Position numbers and translations under genes: made by a program
The notes under the pieces: model-generated
Told to the model about the DNA's origin: nothing
The model's database searches: none
The model's input: only the letters and a program-made list of their open reading frames with translations
In this document: one piece after another, positions 12,921 through 13,671 of the stretch
How the letters are laid out: each line of letters begins with the position of its first letter
How positions within the stretch are numbered: position 1 is the stretch's first letter
Source: JAJDGF01 sp031549325
GTDB taxonomy: Bacteria > Bacillota > Clostridia > Christensenellales > Aristaeellaceae
Direction: 5' to 3'
Assembly: GCA_031549325.1 (NCBI GenBank)
Contig: JAVBQA010000109.1
Span: 1 to 13,671, forward strand
Length of the DNA: 13,671 bases

Positions 12921-12936
12921 GTTCAGAAACACGAAC
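12921..12936. promoter_or_regulatory. Operator-like site 3, over the early start point
   Basis: GTTCAGAAACACGAAC, with GTTC and GAAC half-sites as an inverted repeat around 8 bases. It sits directly after the -10 of the rightward promoter, a position where repressor binding blocks initiation. It is identical to the copy at 13173-13188. Confidence 0.7.
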
Positions 12937-12962
12937 GACGCGCAACGGAGTGAGGTGGTGGC

Positions 12963-13220
12963 ATGAGGTTTGACTATGGGAAGCTCAGGGGGAAGATTAG
13001 GGAGGTGTACCAAACAGAGCGGTGCTTTGCAAAGGCGCTCGGGATTGGTCGTGTATCGTTCAGCAAGAGACTCAATAACAGGTTGGATTTTTCTCGCATC
13101 GAGATGCTACGAGCTTGCGATCTTCTAGGAATTGGTCAGGCTGAGGTGGGTTCCTATTTTTTTGCCCCGGAAGTTCAGAAACACGAACAGACGGCGTGTG
13201 GGAGGAGGCGTTTGGTTTGA
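12963..13220 (+). CDS. DUF739 family Cro-like DNA-binding protein
   Basis: An 85-residue first early gene of the lysis-side operon. MRFDYGKLRGKIREVY followed by FAKALGIGRVSFSKRLNN and RACDLLGIGQAEVGSYFF is the DUF739 pattern, a small helix-turn-helix family that commonly occupies the cro position opposite a CI-like repressor. The ATG has a GAGGTGG ribosome site about 4-5 bases upstream. The body ends near FFAPEVQ; the last 15 residues (KHEQTACGRRRLV region) are encoded by an operator-like copy and the ribosome site of the next gene, so the tail probably reflects DNA constraints. The stop overlaps the next start (TTGA). Confidence 0.9.
   Translation: MRFDYGKLRGKIREVYQTERCFAKALGIGRVSFSKRLNNRLDFSRIEMLRACDLLGIGQAEVGSYFFAPEVQKHEQTACGRRRLV
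13173..13188. promoter_or_regulatory. Operator-like site 4, inside the DUF739 gene end
   Basis: An exact 16-bp copy of site 3 (17 bp with the preceding A), 252 bp downstream of it and within the coding end of the DUF739 gene, 29 bp before the next start. It could act as a roadblock or a looping partner for the main operators. Confidence 0.6.
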
Positions 13221-13483
13221 AGAAAAAGCACCCCAGGAAGTTCCTGCGGCTGCGCGCGGAGCTGACCGCGCTGGACATCGATCCCGAGTACCTGGCGAGC
13301 CTGCTGGGCGTGGAGAACCGTTATTACACCGACCGGCGGCTGCGCGGCGAGTACCCGTGGGACATGGACGAGATGTACCGGATCATGGACATCCTGCGCT
13401 GGCCGTATGACCGGATGCACGAGCTGTTCCCCAAGGAGGGACAGGATCCAGAAGTAAAATTGATAAGGGAGGTGCTGGCATGA
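13217..13483 (+). CDS. Small phage early protein, HTH-like, unknown function
   Basis: An 88-residue protein, MKKKHPRKFLRLRAELTALD then DPEYLASLLGVENRYYTDRRLRGEYPWDMDEMYRIMDILRWP. The segment LASLLGV...RRLRGEYPWDMDEMYRIMDIL has the spacing of a helix-turn-helix (XRE-like) with the DEMYRIMDIL helix that usually follows. No named family is recognised with certainty. I chose TTG 13217: GGAGGAGG (13200-13207) lies about 9 bases upstream and the TTGA overlap couples it to the DUF739 stop. A GTG at 13196 in frame has no ribosome site. Confidence 0.72.
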   Translation: MKKKHPRKFLRLRAELTALDIDPEYLASLLGVENRYYTDRRLRGEYPWDMDEMYRIMDILRWPYDRMHELFPKEGQDPEVKLIREVLA

Positions 13484-13671
13484 GGTGGCGCAGGCGATTG
13501 AACAGGTTACTGAACTGCCTTGGACGACATGGGGTGCTGTCCATGGTGGACATCGACATGCGGACGGGGACGCGGATTTGGGTCGAGACGGGCACGCGGA
13601 TCCGGGCGATGAACCCCGGCACGGCGAAGGCGCACCTGCGGGCGCTGGAGAGGGGGGAGTGGTGGTGCTGA
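13480..13671 (+). CDS. Small basic phage protein, unknown function
   Basis: A 63-residue protein that ends exactly at the window's last base (TGA 13669-13671). It begins MRWRRRLNRLLNCLGRHG, a basic N-terminus, and contains VDIDMRTGTRIWVETGTRIR and a C-terminal KAHLRALERGEWWC. No domain is recognised. The ATG overlaps the preceding stop (ATGA) and has GGGAGG 7 bases upstream, so it is translationally coupled to the gene before it. It continues the short-gene early operon downstream of the switch. Confidence 0.7.
   Translation: MRWRRRLNRLLNCLGRHGVLSMVDIDMRTGTRIWVETGTRIRAMNPGTAKAHLRALERGEWWC

Larger units (their letters stand above)
10198..13671. mobile_element. Left end of an integrated temperate phage or related element (partial)
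   Basis: From tRNA-Cys to the window end the genes change to a lysogeny module: integrase, PH-SHOCT protein, repressor, Cro-like DUF739 protein and small early genes. By eye the repressor/PH-SHOCT part is more AT-rich than the flanking host genes. The left edge is set at the tRNA 3' end by context only; no second copy of the tRNA-Cys end occurs in the window, so the right attachment site must lie beyond 13671. Structural phage genes are not seen, so an integrative element with phage-type control cannot be excluded. Confidence 0.8.

Noticed and set aside
1..13671. CRISPR arrays, rRNA genes and IS elements
   Set aside because: No regularly spaced direct repeats, no rRNA-like stretches and no transposase frames were found in the window.

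Overview
This window looks like chromosome from a GC-rich, endospore-forming Firmicute of the Clostridia type, with the left end of an integrated temperate phage. Evidence for the host: two alpha/beta-type small acid-soluble spore proteins, the Firmicute gene order rpmB / asp23-like (yloU) / fakA (yloV) / recG, a zinc-binding form of L28, strong AGGAGG-type ribosome sites and many GTG/TTG starts. The genus cannot be fixed from the sequence alone.

Layout. Bases 1-2117 hold the end of a polar amino-acid ABC importer operon (binding protein, permease, ATPase). Bases 2111-2372 lie between two convergent genes. They form one 262-bp imperfect inverted repeat around a perfect 58-bp palindrome, and the repeat includes both flanking stop codons. 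Bases 2366-3628 (minus) encode a 12-helix MFS-type transporter, followed by a small two-helix membrane protein on the plus strand. Bases 3919-8921 are the conserved housekeeping block: rpmB (minus, with its own promoter and terminator), then divergently asp23-like, fakA and recG. Bases 8938-9608 carry two spore-protein genes behind a sigma-G-like promoter, with a 79-bp imperfect palindrome after them. Bases 9681-10236 are a five-gene tRNA operon (Val, Asp, Phe, Gly, Cys) with a good promoter and terminator.

From just after tRNA-Cys to the end is a prophage lysogeny/early region. On the minus strand are a tyrosine integrase, a PH-SHOCT protein and a CI/LexA-like repressor. On the plus strand are a Cro-like DUF739 protein and two small phage proteins joined by 4-bp overlaps. 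Four near-identical 16-bp operator-like sites sit around the divergent promoters and before the second early gene, which explains how the repressor could hold the switch.

Three things go beyond routine annotation. They are the symmetric 262-bp intergenic element, a plus-strand promoter plus intrinsic terminator that frame an ~80-nt RNA antisense to the integrase leader, and the PH-SHOCT gene placed between repressor and integrase, where it should be expressed in the lysogen and is a candidate immunity or exclusion factor.
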